A stretch of 23,016 bases of DNA, taken from contig CAXMOL010000038.1 of the NCBI GenBank assembly GCA_964194935.1, positions 1 through 23,016 of the forward strand. Reading direction: 5' to 3'. Positions 22,179 through 23,016 of the stretch are shown piece by piece; position 1 is the stretch's first letter; every line of letters starts with the position of its first letter. The translations under genes and the position numbers were made by a program. The stretch is from JACZWZ01 sp964194935 (lineage in GTDB: Bacteria; Actinomycetota; Acidimicrobiia; Spongiisociales; UBA11373). The notes under the pieces were generated by a model, which saw only the letters and a list, made by a program, of their open reading frames with translations, was not told the origin of the DNA and did no database searches.

Positions 22179-23016
22179 TCAACACGCCCTGCCCGTGTGT
22201 TCGTGGGCTACAGCGCGTGCCTCTTGATCGATGTCGAGCACATCAGCCACCGATTCGAGCGCTCGGTGGGAGACATCGTCAAGCGTGCGCTCCACGACAG
22301 TCGCGATAGACGCAAAACCGATGCGCCCATCGAGAAACGCTTGAACGGCAATCTCGTCCGCAGCGTTTAGTACCGCCGGAGCGGATCCGCCCGACCTCCC
22401 GGCGTCATACCCGAGATCGAGACACCGGAACACTTCTCTATCCGGTTCTTCGAATGTCAGCGTCCTCCCGGCAAGGTCGAACGGCTGCAATGGACCGCCG
22501 GCGCGGTCCGGCGAGGTGATCGCATACTGGATCGGAACCCGCATGTCGGGCTCGCCCAGGTGCGCCTTCAACGAACCATCGACGAACTCGACCAACGAAT
22601 GCACGATGCTTTGCGGATGAATGACCACGTCGATGCGGTCGTAGTCGATTCCGAATAGGAAATGCGCTTCGATCACCTCAAATGCCTTATTCATGAGAGT
22701 GGCCGAATCGATCGTGATTCGCGGTCCCATATCCCAGGTCGGATGATCCAGGGCTTCGGCGACGGTCACCGACTCGATTTCGCCGAAGGTCCTCCCCCGG
22801 AACGGCCCTCCGGAAGCGGACAAAACCAATCTGTGCACCGACTCGATCTGTTCACCAACGAGACACTGGTGGATCGCCGAATGCTCGCTGTCCACCGGCA
22901 AGAGCATGCCATTGCCGCCGGCGAGGGCCGCCAGAACGACGTCTCCGCCGGCGACCAGGCTCTCCTTGTTGGCCAACGCCAGCCGGTTTCCGGCATCGAG
23001 CGCGGAGACGGATGCC
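22179..23016 (-). CDS. dxr: 1-deoxy-D-xylulose 5-phosphate reductoisomerase, C-terminal part
   Basis: Partial: the frame runs off the right edge, leaving about 279 residues. Dxr makes 2-C-methyl-D-erythritol 4-phosphate, the committed step of the MEP pathway, using NADPH and a divalent metal. The edge reads ...ASVSALDAGNRLALANKESLVAGGDVV, matching the family; the TTG at 22976 is internal, not a start. Active-site segments HSAIHQCL, SGGPFRGR, HPTWDMGPRITIDSATLMNKAFEVIEAHFLF and VIHPQSIVHSLVEFVDGS follow. The 46 bp before rseP show nothing notable. Confidence 0.96.
   Translation of the reverse strand, partial: ASVSALDAGNRLALANKESLVAGGDVVLAALAGGNGMLLPVDSEHSAIHQCLVGEQIESVHRLVLSASGGPFRGRTFGEIESVTVAEALDHPTWDMGPRITIDSATLMNKAFEVIEAHFLFGIDYDRIDVVIHPQSIVHSLVEFVDGSLKAHLGEPDMRVPIQYAITSPDRAGGPLQPFDLAGRTLTFEEPDREVFRCLDLGYDAGRSGGSAPAVLNAADEIAVQAFLDGRIGFASIATVVERTLDDVSHRALESVADVLDIDQEARAVAHEHTGRAC

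Noticed and set aside
22766..22996. Open frame of 76 codons on the minus strand
   Set aside because: It is in another frame of dxr, whose active-site motifs are intact across this stretch.

Overview
The window looks like chromosomal DNA from a high-GC actinobacterium. The reasons are the gene order (dxr-rseP-ispG-proS, then rimP-nusA-infB-DUF503-rbfA-nrnA-truB-ribF, then rpsO-pnp), an SOS-controlled imuA-imuB mutagenesis cassette with a Gram-positive/actinobacterial type LexA box, and frequent GTG or TTG starts. A deep-branching group such as Acidimicrobiia is plausible, but that is inference. Nearly everything is on the minus strand; plsC is the only plus-strand gene. No rRNA, tRNA, CRISPR array, transposase or phage gene was seen.

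Layout in the direction of minus-strand transcription (right to left). dxr runs off the right edge and is followed by rseP and ispG, which together cover two MEP isoprenoid steps and an intramembrane protease. A repeat-filled gap comes next, then proS. An extended -10 promoter and a perfect 9-bp hairpin precede the tightly packed translation operon rimP-nusA-infB-DUF503-rbfA-nrnA-truB-ribF, most of whose junctions overlap by 4 to 8 bp. A secreted alpha/beta-hydrolase-like gene sits between ribF and rpsO. rpsO has a good -35/-10 promoter and a hairpin filling its short leader. rpsO and pnp are separated by a terminator-like hairpin and a pnp leader hairpin. After pnp come a perfect LexA operator, imuA, imuB and a SAM methyltransferase. 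The left end has plsC (plus strand), convergent with the methyltransferase and divergent from an enoyl-CoA hydratase/AlkX-type DNA glycosylase pair.

The most unusual content is intergenic. Two kinds of repeat occur together. (1) Tandem arrays with a 7-bp period, each locus with its own heptamer, often starting at or inside the stop codon of a gene. (2) A family of about 50-bp hairpin elements with a fixed outer frame (a 24-bp sequence found perfectly three times, plus a GGTGGGGGG end) and an interior stem whose sequence differs from copy to copy while base pairing is kept in the best copies. Two copies form an inverted pair around a MITE-like 266-bp segment, and another inverted pair lies in frame in the presumed leader or N-terminus of imuA. 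I regard this composite repeat system as the best candidate for something undescribed.
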